Positions 31,588 through 42,032 of a stretch of 64,000 nt of DNA are shown one piece after another. Below the pieces are notes generated by a model. It ran no database searches. It was given only the letters and a program-made list of their open reading frames with translations, and had not been told where the DNA came from. The position numbers and the translations under genes were made by a program. This DNA comes from Stentor roeselii (taxonomy: Eukaryota > Ciliophora > Heterotrichea > Heterotrichida > Stentoridae), in the NCBI GenBank assembly GCA_006503475.1, contig RSEH01000075.1:1-64000 (forward strand), read 5' to 3'. Numbering within the stretch: position 1 is the stretch's first letter; the number at the start of each line of letters is the position of its first letter.

Positions 31588-32964
31588 ATAAAAAGATTTC
31601 AAGATATACTCAGAGAGTATTTTTATTTTAAAGATGAATTCAATTATAGTATTTAATTAGAAGTTATCTGAATAAATTTAAATAATCTTTCAGATCACTA
31701 TTGCTGCGTAAAAGGCAGCCTATAGAAGAAAACCTGCAGTTCATCTTCATCTCACAAAATTCTAAGCTAATAAATGTGATTTTTTCATCGTTATAATAAA
31801 GAGGGTACATGAATAATATGATCAGATTACATTCTTAATGTTTTGTGTTTAATTATAGAATTTACGATTATTTCAGGAATAATTTATGTAGTTTTGCCTA
31901 AAAGTCAATCTAAAGAGTCATTGTTTGATGGTAATTTCAATTCATTAGATGATGCAATATCAATAATTAATAATAATAAATTACACAGAAAACAATTGGT
32001 ATAATTTATGAAAATTCCTATTATAGATATATTTATGAATAGTTTGAAAAATTGATTATCTTAAAAGGATTATTTAAGTCTATATTATTATCTTTTATTG
32101 TTTCTGATTTCTGATACAATTTTTTTCAACTCTGGAGTATCTTAATTTTTTGGCTTCTTAAACAACTGTTTCAAATTCTGGAATTGCTTTTAGTTAATCT
32201 TTTCCATTGATGAAATTTTATAAAATGTATTTTGAAAAGTAAGAATTACCATGCTTGATTCAGTCCTTGTTCTTATAAATCCAAAGAGTATTTGATTGTA
32301 AAAAAAGAATTAAATGCGCAAATTATAAATTGCTATTTTAAACATAAAAAATATTTTCTGGTTAAATTTTAATCCTTATCACAATTACTAATTTGCAGAA
32401 AATTTCCTTAAATCTAAGACATAACTCATTATTCGCTTTCAGGTCAAGTAAATTACAGAAGTTTGAGTAAATTTACTTATATCTGCAGGTTCACAGTAGA
32501 TGAATTTCGTCTGCTACAATAATTAATGTTGCAGGCTCTTCAGAGAAATATCTAAATTTTGAAAGTGAAGTTTATACCTAAAATGTAAATTTTTATAATG
32601 AAAACTTAAGAATAGCTAATTAATAAATAAAGATTAGATAGGGATAGAAAAAAGTAAAAAAAGCATAAAAATTTAATTGCCAGACTGAAAATGCACAAAT
32701 TTTTGAAAAATTATAGAGTCAAAGCATTTGATCTTCTCAAATTACGACATGCGATTAGAAGAAATTCATAAAAGTTTTACTTATTATTTATTTAACTGAG
32801 TAAATTTATGCCTTCATCCCTAGTGTTTGAAATATCTAATCAAACCCTTGAATAATTCATTAAATCCAAGTTCTTTAATATTGTTTCAGGTAATCATTTT
32901 CTATAAAATTCAACTTTTATAACTAAAATCCTAAACCCTTCGAATAAATCCAAATACAATTAAG
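31588..32964. other. AT-rich spacer with possible gene remnants
   Basis: This region of about 1.4 kb has no intact gene. From about 31857 a plus-strand frame reads IISGIIYVVLPKSQSKESLFDGNFNSLDDAISIINNNK before stopping, and coding-like fragments continue in other frames to about 32220. The phrase SLDDAISIINNNK resembles the N-terminus of ciliate extracellular parallel-beta-helix proteins, so a decayed surface-protein gene is possible. Support is weak. Confidence 0.35.
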
Positions 32965-35346
32965 CTACAACTTATTCTCCTCTTTACTTGCAAGTAGATA
33001 AGGACTATTGAAATTCACAGAATTTTTCAAATCAGGTATTCTCGGCTGTGCCGCAAAGACCGAGTTCCCAGTATGATAAAACTTATCCCCTCTCAAAGCA
33101 TAAAACTGATTCGGATTATAAGGAAAAATATAAACCCCATCATTATTCTTCCTTTCATCATCATCAGGTACTCCCATGCCATTCATCTGTACAGCTTTCG
33201 AGAACTTGATAGAATTTTCCCAAATCAAGTCATCCATGCTAGTTGCCCTAGTTGTGACTTGTGTCCTCCTATCATAAAATTCAGAGCCTCTAGACCCTTT
33301 AGACCCTCTAGACGCTCTAGAAACATCAGAAATTTGACTATGCCGTGAGTTCTTCTGAGGTCTTTTAACATAAACCCTTGTCCCTCCACTCATTTCCTGA
33401 CTGCTGCGGTCATCACTTAAATCTGAGTAGTTCTGATCATCTTCTTCACTTCCTGAGTCCTGCCCAGGCCTGAGTCTTCTTCGTCCTTGTTTGCTTTGAA
33501 GTTCATCATCCGAGTCCTGTGCGTAAGTCCCGGTGCCTCTTGACTTGTCTCTTGACCTTGAAGATTTTCCTGGGGCTGAAATGTTGATTTCTGGGTATTT
33601 CTCGTCGTTTCGACGAGGGGACCTCCCTGGGCTGGGGACTTCATCGATTTGGTTTAGTTTCACGTTAAGACTTCTTTTTCCTGGAGATTGAGCCCTTTCG
33701 GACTTTTTACTTTTCGAAGACGAGGAAGATACTGAAGAACCTGGACCGCCTTGAGTACTTAGTCTTGAATTTGAAGGGTCTTCAGAAACACTTCCTCCTA
33801 ATGAAAATGAAGAGTCTTTTGAACCTCTTTTACCGGATTTCATGGAAGCTAGGAACTCTTTTTCATCGAATTTTGAAGGTCGTTTTTGAGATGAATTAAC
33901 TGGTTGGTCGTCTGCTGGGGTTCCTTTTCGCTTTTTTCGCTTGGCAAGGGTTTTTTCAAGGCCTTGGATTTTATCTTCTTTGTCTTTAACGGTTTTTTCG
34001 AATTTTTCAACAGTTCCTTTGAATTCTTCGATTGTTTTTTCCTTTTCTACGACAGTTGTTGAAAGAAGCTGCTTGTCTTTGGCCAGGGAGTCTCTTTCCT
34101 TTTTAGCGTGGTCTAGTTCAGTGGAGACTTTTTTTAGTTCGAAGTGGGATTTTTCTATTGAGTGAGAAAGGGCTTCGACTTCTTTTCGAAGTTTTGAAAC
34201 TTCTTCTAAAAGATGATTTTTTTCACCTTCTAGACTTTCTAAGACATTTACTTTTGACCCGAAACTTTCTCTGTACTTTTCAATTGAAATAAATGCTGAG
34301 TTTAATTGAATTTGAAGCTTTTCTATGTGCTTAGATTGCTCTTCGAATGCAGCAGGGGCGATGTACTCGGTGTATGTCTGGGTTTCGTGGTTTGAAGTGT
34401 TTTTCTTGCTTTTTAAAATATCTGAGATTTTTTTTGCGGTGAATCTCTGGACGAAGGAGAATTTTTTCCACATTAGTTCAGGGATTTCAGATGGGTCCAT
34501 ACCGAGAAAATCACTGTTTTTCAGATCAGGAATATCATGATCCTGGTCCATCGCCCTACAGAGTTGCAACAAGAAATCCACAGTATCCTGATTATAACTA
34601 TCCTGATGTTCCTTCAAAATTCTTTTCAATCCAAGAATTTCCAGGTCATTTTTTCCAAAAATCTCTTCAATTTCTTTCTCAATCTTTTCCATTTCAAACT
34701 TTTCACGAGCCTGAGTCTTTTCCAGTTCCTTAGATAATTTTTTATTTAAAGTCTCTGCCACAGTTAAGTCTTTTGACAGTTTTTCCCATTTTTCATTGAA
34801 TTCTTTCACAGTTTTTCGATAAATTTTCGACATTTCACGAGTAATGTTTGAGTAATGCCTGCAAAATTTTATGAGACCTTCTCTTGTTTCACTTTCGATT
34901 TGCTGAAAACTTTGAAGAGGTTGAAGGTTTGAAGGTATTTGAAGAGTTGGAATTGTTTCTTCTAAACACTTTTCGAGCATGTGGAAGTTGCTGCTGAAGA
35001 CTTCAAAGCTGCTGCCTTTTTTTGAGCGTAGCTCGAAACTCTCGATTCTTTCTGAGATGTCGCAGAGGATTGGCTTTGGTGATGAGTACATGTCTTGGCT
35101 TGTTATGGCTGACCTGCAAGTAGAAATATCAGTATTAGGTGACATCGACAAATGATTGGGCTTTAACGTAAAAAACTTATTGCAATTAGTTTTCATCATT
35201 TCATTAGTTCCCGAGTAAACACTAATAGGCTGAAAATGCGCAGAAGTCTCATTCCTAAAATGCGAATTAGCAGAAAGTGGAGGAAAGTTGCTTTTAGGTG
35301 AAATAGAAAATCTACGACCAGTCGTGAATTTAATTTCTTTTTTCAT
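32965..35346 (-). CDS. Long coiled-coil protein with Ser/Arg-rich tail
   Basis: A 793-residue protein. The N-terminal 150 residues are Ser-rich. Residues about 150-470 are predominantly coiled coil (heptads such as EEVSKLRKEVEALSHSIEK and KDKEDKIQGLEKTLAKRKKR). From 480 to 720 the protein is a low-complexity Ser/Arg/Lys/Asp region with many RS- and SP-type sites (SKSRGTGTY, RSQEMSGG), probably phosphorylated. The C-terminal 80 residues are ordered-looking (YIFPYNPNQFYALRGDKFYHTG). A structural or cytoskeletal role is plausible; no orthologue is recognised. It lies 12 nt from the ACB-domain gene upstream. Confidence 0.75.
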   Translation of the reverse strand: MKKEIKFTTGRRFSISPKSNFPPLSANSHFRNETSAHFQPISVYSGTNEMMKTNCNKFFTLKPNHLSMSPNTDISTCRSAITSQDMYSSPKPILCDISERIESFELRSKKGSSFEVFSSNFHMLEKCLEETIPTLQIPSNLQPLQSFQQIESETREGLIKFCRHYSNITREMSKIYRKTVKEFNEKWEKLSKDLTVAETLNKKLSKELEKTQAREKFEMEKIEKEIEEIFGKNDLEILGLKRILKEHQDSYNQDTVDFLLQLCRAMDQDHDIPDLKNSDFLGMDPSEIPELMWKKFSFVQRFTAKKISDILKSKKNTSNHETQTYTEYIAPAAFEEQSKHIEKLQIQLNSAFISIEKYRESFGSKVNVLESLEGEKNHLLEEVSKLRKEVEALSHSIEKSHFELKKVSTELDHAKKERDSLAKDKQLLSTTVVEKEKTIEEFKGTVEKFEKTVKDKEDKIQGLEKTLAKRKKRKGTPADDQPVNSSQKRPSKFDEKEFLASMKSGKRGSKDSSFSLGGSVSEDPSNSRLSTQGGPGSSVSSSSSKSKKSERAQSPGKRSLNVKLNQIDEVPSPGRSPRRNDEKYPEINISAPGKSSRSRDKSRGTGTYAQDSDDELQSKQGRRRLRPGQDSGSEEDDQNYSDLSDDRSSQEMSGGTRVYVKRPQKNSRHSQISDVSRASRGSKGSRGSEFYDRRTQVTTRATSMDDLIWENSIKFSKAVQMNGMGVPDDDERKNNDGVYIFPYNPNQFYALRGDKFYHTGNSVFAAQPRIPDLKNSVNFNSPYLLASKEENKL

Positions 35347-35358
35347 TATAAACAGTTA

Positions 35359-36357
35359 TTAATAAAGTTTATCAAGCTCATCATATTCCATTTCAATTCT
35401 TTGAAGGACCTGTTGAATCCTTCCCAGTTTAGTCTGAACATGCATGACAGTGCTAGTGGCCGTCATTTCCTCAACCTTATTCTTATTATTCATCTTAACG
35501 ATTTCCCTTTCAATAATTTCTTTACCAAACTGATTCAGTTCCTTTTGAAAGTTCTTCTTTTTTTCAGAATACTCCACCATATCAAAGTCGACTCTTTCAA
35601 AACCTTTCGGCATTTTCGTGGCACTTGTTCTTCTCAAGTTCCCTCCTCGATAGCTCTGAAGGTCTTCAACAAACCCTTTTAAAAACTCAGAATCCTGCTC
35701 CTGATACTGCTGAATAGATATATTAACTCTAGGAAACCTGCAACTTTCTTCAACTTTTTTAAATTTCTTCACATTCATGATTAAAGATCTTGAATCATTA
35801 CTTTCATTTCTTGATTTCGTGCGAAAATTTCGACTTTTTCTCATTTTTTGTATTTTTTGAAAGACATCTGGAGTCATTCCCCGTGATTCATTTTTCAACA
35901 TTCCTTTATTCCCAGGAGAAATTTCATTTATTCTTTGATTCCTCTGCAAAAATTTCTCTTTTTTCAAATCTTTTCCAATTCCCTGATTTTTTTTCTTGAT
36001 TTGTTGATCAGGCATATTGATCCATTCAATTTCGAACTCATAAAACAATTTACGAAATCGAGTCCAATTCGGAAAAAGGTTATTGATAAGGTCAATAAAC
36101 TTCCTCATAGCAGTTTCTGCTGATATCTGTCCAAGTTTCTGCCATTCCGCGACTCTTTTTTTCCTTTCAGCAGTGGTGCAGCTGTCCAGATCAGCGACTT
36201 GAATCTTTTCGTTATAAGGTCCGTGAGAGACATGAAGATGCAGGGCTCCGAGTTGCGCCCTCTGAGCTTCTGAGATAGAAATAGGCCTTTCTTCAGATAA
36301 GTAGTAATGAGCCGCCAGGTACTGCTTTGCGATGTCCCAGTTATGCACTTCACTCAT
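35359..36357 (-). CDS. Acyl-CoA-binding-domain protein with charged C-terminal extension
   Basis: A 332-residue protein. Residues about 5-105 fit the four-helix ACBP fold: WDIAKQYLAAHYYL, LGALHLHVSHGPYN, then RVAEWQKLGQISAETAMRKFIDLI with the conserved Trp and AMR/Phe of ACBPs. ACBPs carry long-chain acyl-CoA esters. The tyrosines that grip the acyl-CoA are only partly conserved, so ligand binding is uncertain. The remaining 220 residues are Lys/Glu/Asn-rich and probably helical. The start codon (36355-36357) lies at the edge of a 51-bp tandem duplication. Confidence 0.7.
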   Translation of the reverse strand: MSEVHNWDIAKQYLAAHYYLSEERPISISEAQRAQLGALHLHVSHGPYNEKIQVADLDSCTTAERKKRVAEWQKLGQISAETAMRKFIDLINNLFPNWTRFRKLFYEFEIEWINMPDQQIKKKNQGIGKDLKKEKFLQRNQRINEISPGNKGMLKNESRGMTPDVFQKIQKMRKSRNFRTKSRNESNDSRSLIMNVKKFKKVEESCRFPRVNISIQQYQEQDSEFLKGFVEDLQSYRGGNLRRTSATKMPKGFERVDFDMVEYSEKKKNFQKELNQFGKEIIEREIVKMNNKNKVEEMTATSTVMHVQTKLGRIQQVLQRIEMEYDELDKLY

Positions 36358-36458
36358 TAATAAGATGTTTACACCTAATATTAAGCCTCTGATAGTCTTT
36401 TACGATGTTAATAAGATGTTTACACCTAATCTTAAGCCTCTGATAGTCTTTTACGATG
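36357..36458. repeat. 51-bp direct tandem duplication at the 3' end of the DYRK gene
   Basis: The units 36357-36407 and 36408-36458 differ at a single position (a36380 versus c36431). The unit includes the last eight codons and stop of the kinase gene plus 3' flank, so a second copy of the kinase C-terminal coding segment lies just past its stop. The left edge touches the ATG of the ACB-domain gene. The near identity shows that the duplication is recent. Confidence 0.95.
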
Positions 36459-38012
36459 TGCGATGAACTTCTGAAGATTTGGAACGTGACGTGTTATGTC
36501 TTCTAAACTGATTTTTTTGTGCTTTACGACGTTTTTCGCTTCAGATGATGGAAGGTCTGAAAAGTACTCACTTGATAAAACTTCTTCTGGCTTGATTCGC
36601 TCTTCTGGGTCCCACTTGAGACAACTTTCAATGATGGTGAAGAATTCAGAATCTGCACCTTTTAAAATGTTTTTTAATGATCGTGAACCTGGAATTCTTC
36701 TTTTTCCTCTTGAGTTGGTTTTTTGCCTGGTCTCGCCTTGGTCATCGAAAAAAATGCTGCGTTTGGAGGATTGTTGAAGGATGTGGGGAGGGGGAGGGCC
36801 GAGAACTTCTATTATGCAGAGTAGTTGATCAGTTTCGCTTTCTCCTGGGAATAAAGGGATTCCACTTAGCAATTCGAAAAGAACGCATCCTAAACTCCAA
36901 ATATCGATGAAAGTCGTGTAGCCTATCCCCAAAATGACTTCTGGGGCTCGATAATACCTGGATTGAATGTAAGTGTAAAGCCTTTTTGATTCAAAACAAG
37001 AACTTCCCAAGTCAATCAACTTGACATGTGGCCTTGTTAAATTGACTAACAAGATATTCTCAGGTTTCAAATCACAATGAATAATCCTGCACTTTTTCAA
37101 GGTATCTAAAGAAACTAAAAGTTGCTTCGCAATAGTCTTTACCAGAGAAATCGAAAGTCCTTTAAACGAGTTCCTTTTTAACAGTTCATAAAGATTCAAA
37201 CTATACAATTCAAAAGCGATGCACTAAGTAACCCTTACGATATGACTGCGAAAAGTAAAGCTATCAATAATTTCAATGATATTCGAAGACCTGCAGGTAT
37301 CGAACTCTTTAATAAACTTTAAAATTTCAACTTCGATTTTAGCCTGCTGGTGAAATTTCGGCAGATTTTTCACTACTTTCAAAGCGATGCTCTTTTTCAA
37401 CTTGTGGTCGAGGACTTCAAGCACCTGACCAAAGCTGCCTTTTCCAATAAGTCCTACAACTTCATACCTAAACCCTATATGGTCCTTGATAAGCACTTTG
37501 TAATCTCCTTGTTCATCATGAAATTCCGGGTCCTTTGGTTTGAAGTTCTTCCCAATAAAGTAAATTTCAGAATAATTCTCCATTTCTCGTTGCTCCCAAA
37601 GAGGAATCGTTTCACCGAACAAAGAAATCACTTCAGAAGGCGTCATCGGGGTTTTTAGTTCTTCCCAGCGAATTCTTGAAGGTATTAAGTCTTTTATTGT
37701 TTCAGGTTTTCTGTCTGTGCTGCTTGCAAAGCTCTTCATTGACCGAAGTCCGAAATTGAACCTGGAAGTCTCTGAAGATGATTTTGGAGTGCTTGTCACT
37801 GATGGACGAGAAAAGAGAGAAGAACCTGAAGGAGGCTTTAGTTTTGAAAGATGGGAAGACGTGACTAACAAGTTTTGTGTCTTCGGAGTTGATGGGTGGA
37901 AAGATAAGCTGCTTACGTCGGAAAGTGACTGACGGTGAGATCCTCGTGATGGGGGAACCATGGAAAGTCGTAGACCAACTGTTAGTCTTTCTTTAGATGA
38001 AGATAGACTCAT
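36432..38012 (-). CDS. DYRK-family protein kinase
   Basis: Complement of join(36432..37223, 37239..38012); the intron 37224-37238 reads gtaagggttacttag. It encodes 521 residues. The kinase domain spans about 175-480: IGKGSFGQV, ALKVVK, HCDLKPEN (307-314), DLGSS (329-333), activation loop YTYIQSRYYRAPE and a CMGC insert. HCDLKPEN, DLGSSC and YxYIQSRYYR are diagnostic of DYRKs, which autophosphorylate the second loop Tyr (343) while folding. The segment just before the domain resembles a DYRK-homology box. The N-terminal 130 residues are Ser-rich. The intron falls between HI and CIAFELYSLNLYELL. A 51-bp duplication overlaps the 3' end. Confidence 0.95.
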
Positions 38013-38430
38013 TCTATTTATTAGGATTTAAAAAAGTTAGAGGGAATTTCTAAAGAAGAGAAAAACTGCAGGTGAAGGTTTTATTTTTAAGTAAACTTTT
38101 TAGTAAAAATGAAGGGATTTGGCTTGGTTTAATAGGGAAAAATTGAGTAAATCGGAATTATCTAAAAAATCTAAAACCGAAGAAGAAACATTTTCATTAT
38201 CATTAAAATAACGAAATGACAAAGGAAATTTTTTCAACATTCTAAACAAAAATCTTTTATAAAAAACTTCTAAACAAATTCCTTTCAACATTTTAAAAAA
38301 AATTCTTCTATAAACTTCTAAATAAATTCCTTTCAACATTCTAAAAAAAATTCTTTTATAAATAACTTCTAAATAAATTCCTTAATTTCTATGTTTACAT
38401 GTTTTTCCTATGATTTTAAACTATATATAA
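38013..38430. promoter_or_regulatory. Divergent spacer between DYRK and SET genes
   Basis: A 418-bp spacer. Bases 38013-38140 are G-rich on the plus strand (the DYRK 5' flank). From about 38215 the plus strand is A/C-rich (the SET-gene 5' flank) and contains a threefold repeat. ctatatataa lies immediately before the SET-gene ATG and is too close to be a standard TATA box. Confidence 0.5.
38235..38384. repeat. Threefold tandem repeat of 51/48/51 bp
   Basis: Units at 38235-38285, 38286-38333 and 38334-38384 each begin caacatt(c/t)taaa and end aaataaattcctt. They differ by a few substitutions and one 3-bp indel. The array lies 47 bp upstream of the SET-gene start codon. Confidence 0.9.
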
Positions 38431-41400
38431 ATGCATAAAATAGCCTGTGAAAAATGCGGAGTCGGTTTATTCACAGATATTAAATTAAAGGAATGGGTCT
38501 GCAGTCCTTGTCAACAAGGCCTATCTCCAACATCCTTAACCTGCAAAGTCTGTTCTCTTTCCAACGGAGTTTTAATCTCCACGACCTCTAGCGAATGGTT
38601 GCATCTTTTCTGCGCACTTTTACTAAAACAATACATAAAATCATCTTCATCAGAAGACATCTCAAATTGTTTAAACTCAGTGATTTCCTTAGAAATTCCT
38701 GAAGACTTAACAGATCAGATCTGTGCAGTTTGCGGGAAAGACAAAGGTCTTCCAGTGATTCTTTGTCAGACCTGCAGTCAAAACGTGCACATTTCTTGCA
38801 TAATCCAAAAGAACTGGAAAATAATCGGCGAAAGTCTTGACTGCGGGTGTTGCGAGAAGAAAAAATCATTAAAAAGGTCGAAAACTTCAGAACTCCCGCC
38901 AATCCGAGGTCCTCAGTCATGCCTGATCCTGGAGCACATCATGGAAAAAATCGTGAAATGCGACCATTTGATGATATTTCGAGAAAAAACTGATACTTCT
39001 AATAAAGACCTTCTTTTAGAAGGTCTAAGTTCGAAGACTTATATTGACGTGACTGAAGATTCTCTTTTTCTTGTCATTTCAAAGACCTTTCAAGGCTCAC
39101 CGACGAAAAAACAGAAACTTTCAACACCTGCTGGAATTTTAGACTTTGATGAAATTTCTGACATTGTGACTGAAGATGAACCGAGATATGTCCAGGACTA
39201 TGAAGAGTACGAAAAGGAAAAACTTGTAAATTTTGATCATATGTATAAATACTTCATTAGAGGACATGCGTATTTCACCATGTCACAAGTTATTCAAGAC
39301 TTTCGACATATCGTCATGAAAAACCTGGCAAAAGCGAAAACGACTCAAGAAAAAATTTACATTAACCGAGTCTGGGAACTAGGAATGAATCATTTGATGT
39401 CATCAAAAAAATCCTTTGAAGAAGCAGTTTTAGATGACTGGAAAACTGCTCTGGAGACTAACAGACAGGCACCTCGGGTGACTTCTTCTTGGCACAAGGA
39501 AGCTTTTGAATCACGTAACTACGAAATGATCTCAGACTACAAAGAAGTCTCAAAAGGCACTAAAAGTCGTCTGGAAACACGAAAAAAGGGAAAATGCGAA
39601 GGAAACTCTTGCTCAGAACTTCAAGACCTCGGCCCTTTCAACCTCATCAACTGCACCTGGGAATCAACCAACCCTGACAGAGTCTCTCGAGTTGAATGCT
39701 CAGAAAAGTGCCTTTGTGACCAGGTCCAATGTAAAAATCGCCAAATCAGTTTAAAGCAATTTCAAAAGCTTGATGAAGACGTAAGAGAAATCGCTACCTG
39801 GGGCTTTGACGTCTACACTTATAGAAATTTAATGGCTTATATGCGACATCCAGTTAGCAACAAGATGCACAAGTTCATTTCTCGTGCATTGCCTAAAGCG
39901 ATTAATTCAGTGAAAAGAGATAATTGGAATATTTTAAGAGCTTTTGAGTATATTTTAGAAGACTTTCATGGGATTTTCAAATTAAGGGATAAAAGATATG
40001 CTGCTGGGTTAAAAAATGCAATTGAAGGACTTGCTGAGTTGATTGGTATTGATCAAGTGTTGAATGAGTTTCAGATTCATCCGAAGGGAACTGGAGTGAT
40101 TTGTGCGAATCCTCGAGGAATTCCTAGAAATTCTTTGATTGTTGAGTACTTCGGGCAATTGTTTTCCCCGGCGAAGTGGTATGAGAAACAGGATCTTATC
40201 AAGGGAATCACGAATCAGTTGAAGAAAAAAGAAGGGGCTAGTGATGTTTTACCTGATTTTTATAATATTATGCTTGAAAGACACCATGATGACCCTGATG
40301 GATATGATATTTTAATTGTTGATCCTATTTTTTATGGAAGTTATGGAAGTAGATTGAGTCATTCTTGTACTCCTAATTGTGGAACTGTCACTATGGTCGC
40401 TCAGGGAAAGTATTCTATTGGTATGTACGCTTTGAGTGATATTAAGTATTTGGATGAACTCACTTTTGATTATAACTCGATCACTGAAAGTAAGGAAGAA
40501 CATTTGAATGCTGTTTGTCTTTGTGCTTCGTCGCTTTGTAGGAGTTTTTATTTGGCACATGCTCAAAACTCTAGCAATATTCCGAATTTTCATAACTTCT
40601 TGCATAGGGCGAGTCTTATGGTCAAAGCTTCCATCATGCAATTCGGTTCAAAAGAGTCCGAAATCTGCGAAAAGTACTTCATCCGAAATGCAGTCCTAGA
40701 GAACTCTCCAGAGTGGTTAAAGGTCTGGATAGCCCTAGTTCTAGAAGTAGTAGACAAAGAGGCAAAAAGTATCCAACAAGAGATCTACAAAAAGCTAGCA
40801 ATAGACTCAAGACTTCAAAACCTAGTAATGACAGTAGACAAAATAAAATACTGCATGCAAAGAACAAACATCCACCCACCCTACCGTCTTCTAACCCCTG
40901 AAGAAACCCTAGACTACCTCTGGGGCAGTGGAGAGACCTCAATCCGAAAGCAGCTAAAAAAGCTTTTCCAAGACCAAAGCCTGGACTTTTCAAGTCTCGA
41001 CAAAGACCTACCCTCAGTGATCGAAGCAAAAAAATCTCTATTAAAAGCTCGAGACCTTCTTCGAAAGTCACTTCCAAACATGTGGAGAGGTCAAGGAATT
41101 GCTGACATTTTACACCTAATCGCTTTCACAAGAGTCTACTTCTCAGAAATCCCTTATTCTTCATTCGAGTCAGACCCAGTGTCAATCCGCCACTGCGAGG
41201 TAAGCAAAGCGTCATCAAACCACACAATCTTCAAAAGTCTAAAAAAAAAATACTCAGCTTTTCACATTCAAGGGACTTTATCAGGTTGGTACAAACAAAC
41301 CGTTGAAAAACCCGCTTCTTCATTAAGTGCTGATAAAAGAGGTACTCTTTCAGTCTCGTCTTTAGAAAATCCTCCAGATCTTGAATATTCAGCAAAAACT

Positions 41401-41631
41401 CGCAGTCTTCTTTTAGAACATTTAAAAGAAAAACCTGCATCGGCCTGGCCAGCGAAGGCAAATTGTAAGTACCCTTGGGGAAACTTCACGAATAAGGCGA
41501 AAGTTCTTGGGACTCCCATGTTTGACGCGTGTTTTTTTGATGACCCTGAGATGATGTTGGCTGTTTTAGCTTGTATTGATAGAACTGCTGAGAAGTCTGA
41601 AGTTGTGGAGAGTTTTCATGGGTTTAATTGA
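38431..41631 (+). CDS. PHD-finger SET-domain histone methyltransferase (ATXR3/SDG2-like)
   Basis: A 1066-residue protein. An N-terminal zinc-binding block (6-66: CEKCG, CSPC, CKVC, HLFC) and a PHD finger (about 98-125: CAVCGKDKGLPVILCQTC, HISC) form an extended PHD module. A Cys-rich pre-SET-like stretch (CSEKCLCDQVQCKN) lies near 430. The SET domain covers about 552-690: GTGVICANPRGIPRNSLIVEYFGQ, SRLSHSCTPNC and DELTFDYNSITESKEEH. Post-SET CLCASSLCRS follows. FDYNSxTESKEE with CLC is characteristic of plant ATXR3/SDG2 H3K4 methyltransferases. All SAM and Tyr motifs are present, so it is probably active. The stop TGA is 15 nt before the frataxin ATG. Confidence 0.92.
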   Translation: MHKIACEKCGVGLFTDIKLKEWVCSPCQQGLSPTSLTCKVCSLSNGVLISTTSSEWLHLFCALLLKQYIKSSSSEDISNCLNSVISLEIPEDLTDQICAVCGKDKGLPVILCQTCSQNVHISCIIQKNWKIIGESLDCGCCEKKKSLKRSKTSELPPIRGPQSCLILEHIMEKIVKCDHLMIFREKTDTSNKDLLLEGLSSKTYIDVTEDSLFLVISKTFQGSPTKKQKLSTPAGILDFDEISDIVTEDEPRYVQDYEEYEKEKLVNFDHMYKYFIRGHAYFTMSQVIQDFRHIVMKNLAKAKTTQEKIYINRVWELGMNHLMSSKKSFEEAVLDDWKTALETNRQAPRVTSSWHKEAFESRNYEMISDYKEVSKGTKSRLETRKKGKCEGNSCSELQDLGPFNLINCTWESTNPDRVSRVECSEKCLCDQVQCKNRQISLKQFQKLDEDVREIATWGFDVYTYRNLMAYMRHPVSNKMHKFISRALPKAINSVKRDNWNILRAFEYILEDFHGIFKLRDKRYAAGLKNAIEGLAELIGIDQVLNEFQIHPKGTGVICANPRGIPRNSLIVEYFGQLFSPAKWYEKQDLIKGITNQLKKKEGASDVLPDFYNIMLERHHDDPDGYDILIVDPIFYGSYGSRLSHSCTPNCGTVTMVAQGKYSIGMYALSDIKYLDELTFDYNSITESKEEHLNAVCLCASSLCRSFYLAHAQNSSNIPNFHNFLHRASLMVKASIMQFGSKESEICEKYFIRNAVLENSPEWLKVWIALVLEVVDKEAKSIQQEIYKKLAIDSRLQNLVMTVDKIKYCMQRTNIHPPYRLLTPEETLDYLWGSGETSIRKQLKKLFQDQSLDFSSLDKDLPSVIEAKKSLLKARDLLRKSLPNMWRGQGIADILHLIAFTRVYFSEIPYSSFESDPVSIRHCEVSKASSNHTIFKSLKKKYSAFHIQGTLSGWYKQTVEKPASSLSADKRGTLSVSSLENPPDLEYSAKTRSLLLEHLKEKPASAWPAKANCKYPWGNFTNKAKVLGTPMFDACFFDDPEMMLAVLACIDRTAEKSEVVESFHGFN

Positions 41632-41646
41632 GATAGTGATAAAGAT

Positions 41647-42032
41647 ATGATTTTTAAAGCAATTTTCAGAAGGGCTTCTAGTTTGTTCGAGTTTCACAGA
41701 AGATGTGATGAGTTTTTAGATGTAGGGGTAAATAGAACTTGGTCACTCAGTTAGATGTTGAAGAATTTGATGATTTGACTCACTCTGATGGAGTCATTAC
41801 TTTGAATGTTAGGAATGGACAGGTTTATGTCATCAATAAACAAACTCCGAATCAGCAGATTTGGATTGTTTCGCCTTTTTCGTAAGATTTGATTAGAGGG
41901 ACTGCCAGGTATGAACTTAGGGATGATGATTGGCTTCGGGTTGGTGGAGAGAATAAATTGACGGATTTGCTTAGTCAGGAACTTACTCAAGCTATTGGAA
42001 AGGAGTTTAGGGTTAGGAAGGACTTAGATTAA
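41647..42032 (+). CDS. FXN: Frataxin (three exons, 118 residues)
   Basis: join(41647..41721, 41736..41881, 41897..42032). The introns are gtaggggtaaatag (41722-41735, 14 nt) and gtaagatttgattag (41882-41896, 15 nt). The spliced protein starts with a short mitochondrial presequence (MIFKAIFRRASSL) and continues with FEFHRRCDEFLDNLV, the acidic helix/strand DVEEFDDLTHSDGVITLNV and YVINKQTPNQQIWIVSPFSG, the frataxin hallmark, then RYELRDDDWLRVGG and the C-terminal helix LTDLLSQELTQAIG. Frataxin assists mitochondrial Fe-S cluster assembly. No exon is long enough to stand out alone. Both splice junctions restore family sequence exactly. The gene converges on aconitase. Confidence 0.95.

Noticed and set aside
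38100-38339. 79-codon minus-strand frame over the threefold repeat
   Set aside because: It is the translation of a tandem repeat in a promoter spacer, with no ordered domain and an overlap with the DYRK 5' flank.
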